Assembly: GCA_033721095.1 (NCBI GenBank)
Contig: JAWWBG010000087.1
Location: 1 to 9,950 of the forward strand
Source of the DNA: JAWWBG01 sp033721095
Lineage (GTDB): Bacteria > Actinomycetota > Nitriliruptoria > Nitriliruptorales > Nitriliruptoraceae
DNA: 9,950 bases
Reading direction: 5' to 3'
This document shows positions 1 to 8,500 of this stretch, in pieces. The notes under the pieces were generated by a model that was not told the origin of the DNA, searched no databases, and saw nothing but the letters and a program-made list of their open reading frames with translations. Every line of letters starts with the position of its first letter. Position 1 is the first letter of the stretch. The translations under genes and the position numbers were made by a program.

Positions 1-31
1 CGAACTACCCTTTCCCGCGCTGCCCTCCCAC

Positions 32-36
32 AAGGA
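32..36 (+). promoter_or_regulatory. Ribosome binding site of mdh
   Basis: AAGGA lies five bases before the ATG at 42 and supports that start. The 31 bases before it are pyrimidine-rich; no promoter can be judged because the window begins here. Confidence 0.7.
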
Positions 37-41
37 CCGCC

Positions 42-1031
42 ATGCCTGCCCCCGTTCGCGTCGCCGTCACGGGCGCCGCTGGCCAGATCGGGTACGCGCT
101 CGTGTTCCGCATCGCGTCCGGCCAGATGTTCGGTCCCGACACGCCCGTCGCCCTCAACCTCCTCGAGATCGAACCGGCCCTCCCGGCGCTCGACGGGGTG
201 GCGATGGAGCTGGAGGACTGCGCGTTCCCGCTGCTGGACGACATCGTGCTCACCGCCGACGCCAACGTTGGCTTCAAGGACGTGAACGTCGCGTGCCTTG
301 TCGGCGCCAAGCCGCGCGGTCCCGGCATGGAGCGCGGCGACCTGCTCACCGACAACGGGAAGATCTTCACCGGCCAGGGTCGCGCGATCGCGGCCAACGC
401 CGCCGCTGACGTGAAGGTCGCCGTGGTGGGCAACCCGGCCAACACCAACGCCCTGATCGCGGCGGCCAATGCCGACGGCGTGCCCAACGAGCGCTTCACT
501 GCCATGGTCCGCCTCGATGAGAACCGCGCGAAGAGCCAACTCGCGAACAAGGCCGGCGTCGCGGTCCAGGAGATCACGAACCTGGCCGTGTGGGGCAACC
601 ATTCGCCCACCATGGTCCCCAATTTCGAGCATGCGCTCATCGCGGGCAAGCCGGTCACGGAGGTCCTCGATCGCGACTGGCTCGAGGGCGAGTTCCTCAC
701 GACCGTGCAACAGCGCGGCAAGGCCATCATCGACGCCCGCGGGGCCTCGTCGGCGGCCTCCGCCGCCAATGCACTCGTCGACCATGTGCGCAACTGGGCT
801 GGTCGTGAACCGACGGCTGCTGGCGACTGGGTGTCGATGGCCGTCGTGTCGGACGGCTCCTACGGCGTGCCCGAAGGGCTCGTGTCCGGCTTCCCGGTCA
901 CGACCGACGGCAAGGGCGGCTATGAGATCGTCCAGGGGCTCGAGCTGTCGGACTGGGCGCGAGGAAAGCTGGACGCTTCGGTTGCCGAGCTCACCGAGGA
1001 GCGCGACACGGTGGCTGACCTCCTCGGCTAG
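42..1031 (+). CDS. mdh: Malate dehydrogenase, NAD-dependent
   Basis: Encodes 329 residues, the usual length of the group-2 (cytosolic/Thermus-like) malate dehydrogenases, which interconvert malate and oxaloacetate with NAD in the citric acid cycle. The Rossmann dinucleotide loop is VTGAAGQIG at residues 9-17. Glu42, at the end of the second strand (LLE), is the acidic residue that favours NAD over NADP. MELEDCAFPLL at 55-65 is a family signature. The mobile substrate loop at 88-102 carries the malate-binding arginines Arg92 and Arg98. VGNPANTN follows at 129-136. The catalytic pair is Asp159 (in RLDENR, with substrate-binding Arg162) and His187 (in WGNHS). All key residues are present. AAGGA five bases upstream supports the ATG at 42. 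It is transcribed toward the minus-strand block and ends in TAG 82 bp from that block's last stop codon. Lactate dehydrogenase is excluded by the group-2 malate dehydrogenase signatures. Confidence 0.97.
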   Translation: MPAPVRVAVTGAAGQIGYALVFRIASGQMFGPDTPVALNLLEIEPALPALDGVAMELEDCAFPLLDDIVLTADANVGFKDVNVACLVGAKPRGPGMERGDLLTDNGKIFTGQGRAIAANAAADVKVAVVGNPANTNALIAAANADGVPNERFTAMVRLDENRAKSQLANKAGVAVQEITNLAVWGNHSPTMVPNFEHALIAGKPVTEVLDRDWLEGEFLTTVQQRGKAIIDARGASSAASAANALVDHVRNWAGREPTAAGDWVSMAVVSDGSYGVPEGLVSGFPVTTDGKGGYEIVQGLELSDWARGKLDASVAELTEERDTVADLLG

Positions 1032-1042
1032 CGCCCGTTCAA

Positions 1043-1057
1043 CAGGGCTGCGCCCTG
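1043..1057. terminator. GC-rich hairpin between convergent genes
   Basis: CAGGGC and GCCCTG form a perfect 6-bp stem around a 3-base loop (TGC), starting 12 bp after the mdh stop codon and lying in the 81-bp gap between converging genes. The hairpin reads the same on both strands and could slow polymerase from either side. There is no T-run on either strand, so it is not a classical intrinsic terminator; Rho-dependent ending or RNA 3'-end protection is also possible. The rest of the gap holds an 8-base direct repeat, CTCCGGTC, at 1067-1074 and 1086-1093, and nothing else I can name. Confidence 0.35.
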
Positions 1058-1112
1058 CTGACGGCGCTCCGGTCGCTGGCAAGACCTCCGGTCCCGCCAC
1101 TCCCTCCGCTTG

Positions 1113-1595
1113 TCAATAACCGAGGGTGGTCTTGCCGTCGGTGGCCCACCAGCTGGCGGTGATGGTCGTGTCCGCGCGGCGCGGCTCGATCTCCTCGAAG
1201 GTCCGCCGGTAGCCGGTTTCGGCGATCTTCCAACCCTCGTCGGTGCGGCGATACCGGTCCGAGTAGAACGCTGCGCCGCGCAACGTGATGTTGAACTCCG
1301 TGTCGATCACGCGATCCTCCAGCGCCCAGGTTCCCGACGCAGCGTCGCCCTCGATCTCGATCTCGGGATGTGTGCATCGGTGGCTGGTGTGCACGGCGTC
1401 GCGGCCGAGCGACTCGCGCAGGAAGTCGAGAATCTTCTCGCGACCCTCGTACACCTTGACGCCACCGCCGTAGCGCGCGACGCAGTCCTCGGTCAGCGTC
1501 GACGCCAGCAGGGCCCAGTCCTTGGTGTCCACTGCGCGCAGGTAGCGGTACTTCAGCTGCCGGATGGACTCGAGGTCCTCGAGACGTTCACTCAT
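1113..1595 (-). CDS. NTF2/SnoaL-like family protein
   Basis: Encodes 160 residues forming a single NTF2-like (SnoaL/DUF4440-type) cone-shaped fold. The fold appears as an N-terminal helix (IRQLKYRYLRAVDTKDW, residues 11-27), an EGREKILDFLRESLG helix (50-64), and later strands with HPEIEI at 76-81, GTWALEDRVI at 88-97 and the closing GWKIAETGYRRTFEEI. Aromatic residues and His72/His76 would line the pocket. Some relatives are polyketide cyclases, steroid isomerases or dehydratases, but many have no known activity, so the substrate cannot be named. The start at 1595 is supported by GAGGA five bases upstream. A longer reading frame continues upstream, but that part is the acetyltransferase gene read in another frame. 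It is the last gene of the minus-strand block; its first 8 bp overlap the preceding acetyltransferase, so coupled translation is likely. The fold is secure, the role is unknown. Confidence 0.85.
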   Translation of the reverse strand: MSERLEDLESIRQLKYRYLRAVDTKDWALLASTLTEDCVARYGGGVKVYEGREKILDFLRESLGRDAVHTSHRCTHPEIEIEGDAASGTWALEDRVIDTEFNITLRGAAFYSDRYRRTDEGWKIAETGYRRTFEEIEPRRADTTITASWWATDGKTTLGY

Positions 1596-2208
1596 CGCTG
1601 TCCTCGGTTTCGTCGGTGGCGTCCTCGTCGGGGTCGCGCAGCTCGCCCGGCAGAAGTCCCCAGATCTCGGCGTCGACGCGTGGGGCCTTGCGATCACCGT
1701 TGCGACCGTCGATGTGCGCGCTGCGCATCGTGCCCTCGAGCTGGAAACCGAGGCGACTGGCGACGCGACGCGACGCCTCGTTGTTGGCGCTCGTGATCAG
1801 GTTCAGCCGTTGGAGCCCGAGCGTCGTCAGTCCGTAGTTCGCGACGATCCAGGCCATGGTCGTCGCGATTCCCGATCCGCGCGCCTCCGCAACAACCCAG
1901 TAGCCCAGCTCGGCCGCGTCCTCGCGGGGGTCGAGGACGAGACCACAGCTGCCCAACAGCATCCCGTTGTGCAGGTCGATGCCCACGAAGTTCGCCGTCG
2001 AGCCGTCTTCCCACCCGGCACGGCTGAGCTCGACGAACGCGGTCGCCTCATCCTCGGTGTAGGGGTTCGGAACGCGCGTGAAGCGGGCGATGTCGGGATC
2101 CTGGCAGGCGGCCGTGATGGCCGCGACATCCCCGTTTCGCGGCGGTCGGACGAGCACGCGGCCGCGGCTCAGGGGCGGGTCAGGGGGCGTGATCTCGGGC
2201 ACGGGCAT
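1588..2208 (-). CDS. GNAT acetyltransferase, RimJ/RimL-like
   Basis: Encodes 206 residues of the GNAT fold in the RimJ/RimL-like (Acetyltransf_3) branch, enzymes that move an acetyl group from acetyl-CoA to an amine, often a protein N-terminus or a small molecule. An LVRPPRNGDVAAI start (19-31) precedes the PYTEDEATAFV segment (49-59) typical of this branch. Motif A runs from ELGYWVVAEARGSGIA (100-115), with the pyrophosphate-binding loop RGSGIA. LGLQRLNLITSANNEASRRV (130-149) and LGFQLEGTMR (153-162) complete the fold. The last 16 residues (191-206) form a strongly acidic tail that is not part of the domain. The start is uncertain: AAGG directly touches the ATG at 2208, too close for good spacing, while AAGGA is five bases before an in-frame GTG at 2202, which would give 204 residues. 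The gene lies 28 bp after addA and overlaps the next gene by 8 bp. The substrate is unknown. Confidence 0.9.
   Translation of the reverse strand: MPVPEITPPDPPLSRGRVLVRPPRNGDVAAITAACQDPDIARFTRVPNPYTEDEATAFVELSRAGWEDGSTANFVGIDLHNGMLLGSCGLVLDPREDAAELGYWVVAEARGSGIATTMAWIVANYGLTTLGLQRLNLITSANNEASRRVASRLGFQLEGTMRSAHIDGRNGDRKAPRVDAEIWGLLPGELRDPDEDATDETEDSDE
1601..1605 (-). promoter_or_regulatory. Ribosome binding site of the NTF2-like gene
   Basis: GAGGA on the minus strand lies five bases before the ATG at 1595. It sits inside the codons for the acidic tail of the upstream acetyltransferase, so ribosomes ending that gene pass directly over it. This fixes the start of the NTF2-like gene. Confidence 0.65.
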
Positions 2209-2236
2209 CCTTCGGAAGGCCGGACAGTGAACCCCG

Positions 2237-5200
2237 TCAGTCGGCCACCGGTTGCATTCGCCGCTCCACGGAGTCCATGGCGTCCCGGAGCCCCTCCAGC
2301 TCGAAGGGGATGGCCGCGTCGGGCGTGAGGAACAGCAGGATTGCACGGTTGACGGTGCGGCCGGTGGACGCCTCCAGGGCACGTGCGTAGGCAGCCTGCT
2401 GGAGCACGTAGCGCTCGGCGCGGCCAGCCAGGTCGTCGCCGGAGGACGCCGTCTTGTGGTCGATGATGACCAGGCCGCTGTCAGGTTCCTCGTACACGAG
2501 GTCGACGTAGCCCTCGAGCACGATGCCTTCGATGCTGGTGGCCACGTACGTCTCGCGCCAGTGTCGCGCTTCGGCGGCTGCCTGCACCGGCGCGGAGGCC
2601 AGGGCAAGCCGGACGCGTCGTTCGTTGTCGGCGCGGAGGCCGGTGCCGCCCTCCGCGACGGCTTGTGCGGCGACGCTGCCGCGGATCTCCTCATCGGACG
2701 CCCCGGCGAGCGGAACGGTCTGGAGGACGGCGTGCACCGCACGTCCGACGGCTGAGCCGTAGCGTCCCCGCAGCCACGGTGGCAGGTCCAGGTCACGGGC
2801 CTGCTTGGCCAGTCCGTCGTCCTGCTCGGGGTCCGGGAGCTCGGCGACGGCGCTCGCCGAGATGCCCTCGGGTCGAGAGGCCGCTTCGAGGGTCCCTCGC
2901 CACCGGGCTCGCCAGGCCCGGACATCCGTGTCGAGCGCCGGTGTGGGGGCAGGCGCCGGTGCTGGCAGCGCCACCCCCGTGGCCGCCAGCGGCACGTGTC
3001 CGGCACCCTCGGACGCCTCGACCAACAGGTCCGCACTCGACTTCTGGTGGGGCCGGCGGGTGTCGACCCCATCCTTGGTCACGTGTGCCTTGCGGTGGAG
3101 GCTGACGACGAGGTGGTCCCGCGCCCGCGTGGCGGCGACGTAGAGCAGCCGGATCCGTTCCTCGTGGCTCATCGCCTCGTCGATCGGCTCGAAGCTGTCA
3201 AAGGCCGGGTTGCGCACGTCCTTGCGAACCTTGATCGCCACCGTGTCACCCGGGGGGAATGCGACGCGGACGCCACCGGTGTTGCCACCGGGCCTCGTGC
3301 CCAGGCCCGAGAGCATCACGATCGGGAACTCGAGGCCCTTCGAGGCATGAATCGTGAGGATCCGCACCGCGTCGTCGTCGCGTTCGGGCAGCACCGTCTC
3401 GGACACCCGCGCGGCCTCGGAGGCCTGGAGTCGCGCCCATCGCACATAGTCGCGGAGCGTCCCGTTCTCGGACTCGTCCCAGGCCCGTGCCTGGTCCTGG
3501 ACGAACCGGATGCGGCGCCACACGTCGCGCGGGCGACGCGTGGCCGTGGCGACCTCGAGGACACGGCGGCCACGGACGAGCCGATCGAGCACCTGGGCCG
3601 CGGACAGGAACGGGACCTCGTCATGGAGGTCGCGCAACCACGAGATGCCGGCCCGGACGGGGTCATCCTCGGGCGCGTCGGCAGGCAGCTTGCCGAGCAG
3701 CGAGATGCTTCCGCGGTACTGGCGCTTCCAGCGGGTGAGGTCGTCGTCGCCGCACGCGAACAGCGGTGACCGCAGTGCCGACAGCAGGGCCAGTTGGTCC
3801 GACGGGTCCGCGAGCGCCCGCGCCGTGAGCAGCAGGTCGCGCACCTCGCGTGTGCTGTAGACCAGCGAGGATGCCTCGGCCCGGTAGGGGATCCCCGCGC
3901 CGGTGAGCGCATCCTCGAGCCACGGCAGGCTCGTTCGAGCAGGCAGCAGGATCGCGATGTCGCCCAAGCGGCAGGGACGCCAGCTCTCGTTGCCGTCCTC
4001 GTCACGGTCGGCAACCATCCAGCCCTCATGCCGTGCCGTGGCGATGGCATCGACGACGGCCGCGGCTTCCCGCTCACGAACCTCGGGCATGTTGGCCTCG
4101 ATGGCCTCGATGCCCATGAGGGCGACGCCGGGGCCGACGGTCGCGTTGGTGCGGGTGGGTGCGGGGACGAGCGCCTGATAGTCGGGCTGGGCACCGGGCT
4201 TCTCGGTGATGAGCTGCCCGAACACGTGGTTGACCCAGGCCAGCAGCGCCGGGCTCGACCGGAAGTTGGTCGTGAGCGACACGGTGTCCTCGCCTCCGAA
4301 TCGGTCGCGGGCAGCAAGGAACAGGCCGATGTCGGCGCGCCGGAACCGGTAGATGGACTGCTTGGGGTCACCGACGAAGAACAGCCGTCCATCGGTCGTC
4401 TCAGCGGTCTCCCAGCCGTCCGCGGGCTGCCCCGGATCAGCGAGCGCCAGCAGCGTGGCGCTCTCGATCTGGATGGGGTCCGTGTCCTGGAACTCGTCCA
4501 GCAGCAGCCGGTCGTAGCGCCGTCCGAGCGCCGCCCGCACCTCCCGGCCCTCCTCGCGGAGCAGGCGACGCGCCAGTACGAGCAGGTCGTGGAACTCGAG
4601 CTCACCCGCCTGCTGTCGTTCGTGAGCCGCATCGAGCGTGAACGTCCGCAGGTGCACGGCCAGGAAGTTGAGCAGTGCCACCTGGACGTCCTCCCTGAGC
4701 GCGTCGGCCAACAGGCGCGGTTGCTTGACGAGGGCGCGGACCTCCTCGACGGGCGGATCGCTCCAGTTCTGCTTCTTCCCGTTGATGCCGGCAGGCGTCC
4801 TTGCCTCCAGCGCGACCTGGAGCGCTCGCTCGGGCGGGGCCGCGCGCAGTCGTGCGGCCAGTTCGCGCAGCTCGACCTGCTGGAGGGCCAGCTTGTCCTC
4901 GGGGTCCTTCGACTGCGGAACGAGCGCGGCATCGATCGCCTCGAGGAGCGGTCGGACCGCGGGCATGTCCGGCGCGTCGGTGCTCCATGGCGTTCGGGAC
5001 TCGTCGATGACGAGGTCCCAGTTGTCCGAGAACAGCTCTGCGATGTCACGCACGTGCGTCTCGAGGTCGATGCCGAGCGATTCGGCAATGCGGATGGCGG
5101 CGGCCGTCCGTGCATCGTCGAGCAGCCGGCCACGGAAGATCCGCCACCGCTCCTCGAAGCGGACCTGGGAGCTCACCTCGTCGAGCACCCGGATGCGCGG

Positions 5201-5557
5201 CGGCAGCTGGGCTTCGATCGGGTGCTGGGTCAGCAACCGCTGCGCAAACGCGTGGAGCGTCGAGATCGCAGCGCCGTCCAGCTCCTCCAGGGCTGTCGCC
5301 AGCAGGTCGTTGCCGGGCTCCTGGGCCAGCAGACGCTCGAGACGGAGGCGGATGCGGTCGCGCAGCTCGGCAGCGGCCTTCTCCGTGAACGTGATGGCGG
5401 CGATGCGGCGCAGTGGCGTCCCCGCACGGACCAGCGAGACCACCCGGTTGACCAGCGAGCGGGTCTTGCCGGAGCCCGCTCCTGCCTCGACGAACAGCGT
5501 GCGGTCGAGGTCGTGCTCGATGGCGTGGCGCTCGGCGCGGTCGACCAGCTCGATCAC
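2237..5557 (-). CDS. addA: AddA-like UvrD helicase with RecB-family nuclease domain
   Basis: Encodes 1106 residues (Bacillus subtilis AddA has about 1230). This is the motor subunit of an AddAB-type enzyme that unwinds and trims double-strand DNA ends for RecA-dependent repair. Superfamily 1A motifs appear in order: Walker A AGAGSGKT (25-32); Ia ITFTEKAAAEL (55-65); TLHAF (100-104); Walker B DEFQD (354-358); III FVGDPKQSIYRF (394-405); IV TNFRS (430-434); V IHASKGLEF (736-744); VI YVAATRAR (806-813). A proline/alanine linker (865-875) leads to the nuclease, with His942, Asp1019 (GYVD), Asp1033-His-Lys1035 (the D-x-K pair) and QQAAY after it, so both activities look intact. The classical Q-motif glutamine is not evident near residues 6-10. 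The GTG start at 5557 overlaps the addB stop as GTGA and has GGAGG seven bases upstream. A frame open further upstream to 5680 lies within addB codons and lacks support. Confidence 0.9.
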   Translation of the reverse strand: MIELVDRAERHAIEHDLDRTLFVEAGAGSGKTRSLVNRVVSLVRAGTPLRRIAAITFTEKAAAELRDRIRLRLERLLAQEPGNDLLATALEELDGAAISTLHAFAQRLLTQHPIEAQLPPRIRVLDEVSSQVRFEERWRIFRGRLLDDARTAAAIRIAESLGIDLETHVRDIAELFSDNWDLVIDESRTPWSTDAPDMPAVRPLLEAIDAALVPQSKDPEDKLALQQVELRELAARLRAAPPERALQVALEARTPAGINGKKQNWSDPPVEEVRALVKQPRLLADALREDVQVALLNFLAVHLRTFTLDAAHERQQAGELEFHDLLVLARRLLREEGREVRAALGRRYDRLLLDEFQDTDPIQIESATLLALADPGQPADGWETAETTDGRLFFVGDPKQSIYRFRRADIGLFLAARDRFGGEDTVSLTTNFRSSPALLAWVNHVFGQLITEKPGAQPDYQALVPAPTRTNATVGPGVALMGIEAIEANMPEVREREAAAVVDAIATARHEGWMVADRDEDGNESWRPCRLGDIAILLPARTSLPWLEDALTGAGIPYRAEASSLVYSTREVRDLLLTARALADPSDQLALLSALRSPLFACGDDDLTRWKRQYRGSISLLGKLPADAPEDDPVRAGISWLRDLHDEVPFLSAAQVLDRLVRGRRVLEVATATRRPRDVWRRIRFVQDQARAWDESENGTLRDYVRWARLQASEAARVSETVLPERDDDAVRILTIHASKGLEFPIVMLSGLGTRPGGNTGGVRVAFPPGDTVAIKVRKDVRNPAFDSFEPIDEAMSHEERIRLLYVAATRARDHLVVSLHRKAHVTKDGVDTRRPHQKSSADLLVEASEGAGHVPLAATGVALPAPAPAPTPALDTDVRAWRARWRGTLEAASRPEGISASAVAELPDPEQDDGLAKQARDLDLPPWLRGRYGSAVGRAVHAVLQTVPLAGASDEEIRGSVAAQAVAEGGTGLRADNERRVRLALASAPVQAAAEARHWRETYVATSIEGIVLEGYVDLVYEEPDSGLVIIDHKTASSGDDLAGRAERYVLQQAAYARALEASTGRTVNRAILLFLTPDAAIPFELEGLRDAMDSVERRMQPVAD

Positions 5558-8500
5558 GCGTTGGCCTCCACATCGAGGCCGAACAGTCGCACGAGGGGGC
5601 CGAGGGTGACGTGGTCGCCGGACTTTCGCTCCCAGTCGCGATATCGGTCGTTGTGCCCCAGACCGTCGGGATCGCACCATGCGCAGTCGACCCAGTTCCG
5701 TCGCGTCGAGGGCGGGGTTGGGCGCATCGGCATGACGGCATGGTCGTGGGCGTCGACGACGGCGCCGAGGATCTGTTGGTAGCGGGCCAGGACCATGTCG
5801 TCGACGGGATAGCCCGCGGTGTTCCAGCCGCCCGTTTCCGTGCAGAACCAGTACTCCGCCTTCACGGTGCGCCCGTCGCCGGGGTCGGCGGCGAGCGCGT
5901 AGACGGGCAACTGGAACTGGCGACCGCCGGCAGTTGGGTCCTCGGGGGACAGGTCGGGATAGCCGCTGGTCTCGCTGAACCTTCCGGTCTTGTAGTCGAT
6001 GACGAGCACGTGGTCGGGGCCTTCGTCGACGCGGTCGATGGCCCCTTGCACGTGGATCGAACGACCATCTCCGAGCTCGACGCGGACGGCCTCGTCGCCG
6101 AAGAACTCCTGCTCGGCGGAAACGGGTGTCACGTTCCGGCGGCGCCGGCGGTCATCATCCTGGTCGAGCCACGTCGCGAGCTCGGATCGGATCGCGGTGC
6201 GGTCGGCCGCCCAGTAGCTGGGGTGGCCCGTGAGTCCGCGCTGTTCCCAGGCTGCAAAGCGCTGATCGGCGATCTCGAACAGTCGCGCGCGCGCGGCCTC
6301 GCCCCAGGGTTCCCCCGGTGCCGGCATCGACTCGAGCTGCGAGAGGATGAACCGTTCGAGGATGTCGTGGATCAGGCTGCCGCGATCCGTTGCGCTGATC
6401 CGGAGGATCTCCTCGGGGTCCTCGACCTCGTCGACGTACAGGACGTATCGCGCCCAATAGGCGTGCGGGCAGGCGACGAAGGCCTGGAGCCGGCTCGCGG
6501 ACGTCCGGGTCTGCTCGTCCGCCAGCCGCGGCAGCAGGTGGGCGACCGAGCGCATGTCACCATCGAAACGGGTGATGGTGCCGCTTCGGCGCGCGGCGGT
6601 CAGCTCGAGGCCCGATGCGAGGACGGGCTCCAGCCCCAACAGGCCGTCCGCGTGCCCCTGCATCAGGAGGGCCAGCCGGAGCGCCTGTTCGGTGGCGGGG
6701 GCGGCTGCTCGGTTCGTCCGCGACGCGAACGAGGGGACGTCCTGGAGCCACGTCGCCGTCAGTGGAAGCGTGCGCCCGTCATGCCCGAGGGCGTTGGCGG
6801 TGTCGACCAGCCAGCGGCTCGGCGCCCGTTCGACCGACCGCCGGAGGTCGCCGCGTGGCTGGATCAGCACGCGCTGGGCTCGTCCCGCCGCGATCGCCGC
6901 GAGGATCTGGCGATGCAGGCGATGCGGTCGCTCGACGGCCTGCTCCATCCTGCCGGCGTGTCGGTCCTCGTCCTGGAGGAGCGGGTCTTCCCGCACAGGA
7001 CCGGGCGCGGCGCCCTCGGCCATGCCGAGGACGACGACCACGTCCAGGTCGAGTCCTGCCGCCAATCCGGGGGGTCCGACGAGCACGCCGTCGCCGATGC
7101 GGCCGACGCGTCCCAGGTCGGTGTCCAGCTCCAGCTCGAGGGTTCGACGGAAGGTGTCGATCGACGTGGTGGCCTCGAGTTCGTCGAGCCAGGCGAGCTT
7201 CTGCACGGTTGTGCGAACGGCATCGAGGGCGCGACGCTCGACCTCGGGCCATCGGGTCGTGCGGTCGTCCACGAAGTCGTCGAGCAGCCGCGCCGCCTCG
7301 TCGGAAAGCGAGCGCCAGGTCGTCGCCGTCCGTGCCTGCTCGACGCGATCGAGCAGGGGTTCGATGAAGGCGCGAAACTCTTCGATGGTCTCGACCTGCC
7401 AGCCCAGGCGCCGGCGGCGCCAGTCCTCGGACTCCGCATCTCGTCGGGCGATCGTTTCGGCGTGCAGGCGATCGAGCCGCTCCCGCCACTGGTCGCGGCC
7501 GCGCACGATGCCGGCCTCGCGGGACAGGTCCTCCCACCTGGCCGTGCGTGGTCGTTGGCCGGCGTGACGCAGCGGTGCCGTCGCCAGGACGCCCATCACC
7601 TCGCCACGCGCGTAGTCGTGGTCGGGCAGACCCAGCACCCCGAGCAGGAAACGTCCGGCGGACGACCCGACGAGTGGTCGTGCCGACGCGCCGGCGACCG
7701 GGATTCGCTCCGCGGCGAGGTGCTCGTGCAGGAGCCGGCCGTACGGGTCACGTGTCGGATGGAGGATGGCCATGCGGCCAAACGGCGTGCCGGCGCGGGC
7801 GGCGTCGGCAACGATCTCGACGGCTGAGCGCACCTCCTCATCGGCGTCGGACACGGCGACGACGCGATCGCCGGCCGGTGTGTCGACGGCGGGAACGTCC
7901 GAAACGCCCAGCCACGTCAGCAGATCTCGGGCCTGGGCGTCGGCGCGATCGGCGCCCGTCAGGCCAACGAGGACCGACAGGTGGGCGTGCTGGCTGAGTG
8001 CCGTGATGAACCGCCGCGCTGCCGGTTCGAGGCGTTCGGGCAGGTACAGCAGCGTGGCGCCGAATGCGGCCGCATGGGCCGGCAGGGAGGCCGTTGCGGC
8101 GTCCAGCAGCTCGGCCCGGCCGTACCACTGGTCGTCGAGGCGCTCTCGAACCGCGCGGTGGATCGCCACGAGATCACGTGTTCGCTGCGACGTCGCGGCG
8201 ATGGCGTCGAGGGCGTCCTCATCCAGCTCGTCGAGCTGCTGGTGCGCGGTGACCAGCGCCTCCTCGGTGGCCTCGTGATGGGCGACGGCGGCAAAACAGC
8301 CCGGAACCTCGGCGAGCGCCGCACGGACGGCTGCGGCCACGACAGGCACGGTCGCGGGACGCTTGCCCGCGGTGGCCAGTGCCGCGGCACCCACGAGCTC
8401 GGCGAACCGTTGGATCGTGAAGACCTGGATCCCGGCGATGCCCAGCCGCCCGTCCCGGCCGGACGAGGCCAGGGACCGACGTGCTCCCACGCCGACCGAG

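Noticed and set aside
2453..2461. AddA nuclease has Asp-His-Lys where Asp-Tyr-Lys is usual
   Set aside because: The middle residue of the D-x-K pair varies among RecB-family nucleases. The acidic residue and lysine are both present, so there is no reason to suspect loss of activity.
3794..7827. Very long open frames (662 and 738 codons) on the plus strand, antisense to addA and addB
   Set aside because: They lie opposite genes with clear conserved motifs, have no recognisable domain, and are rich in Arg/Gly/Val as expected from the antisense of high-GC coding DNA, where stop codons are rare.
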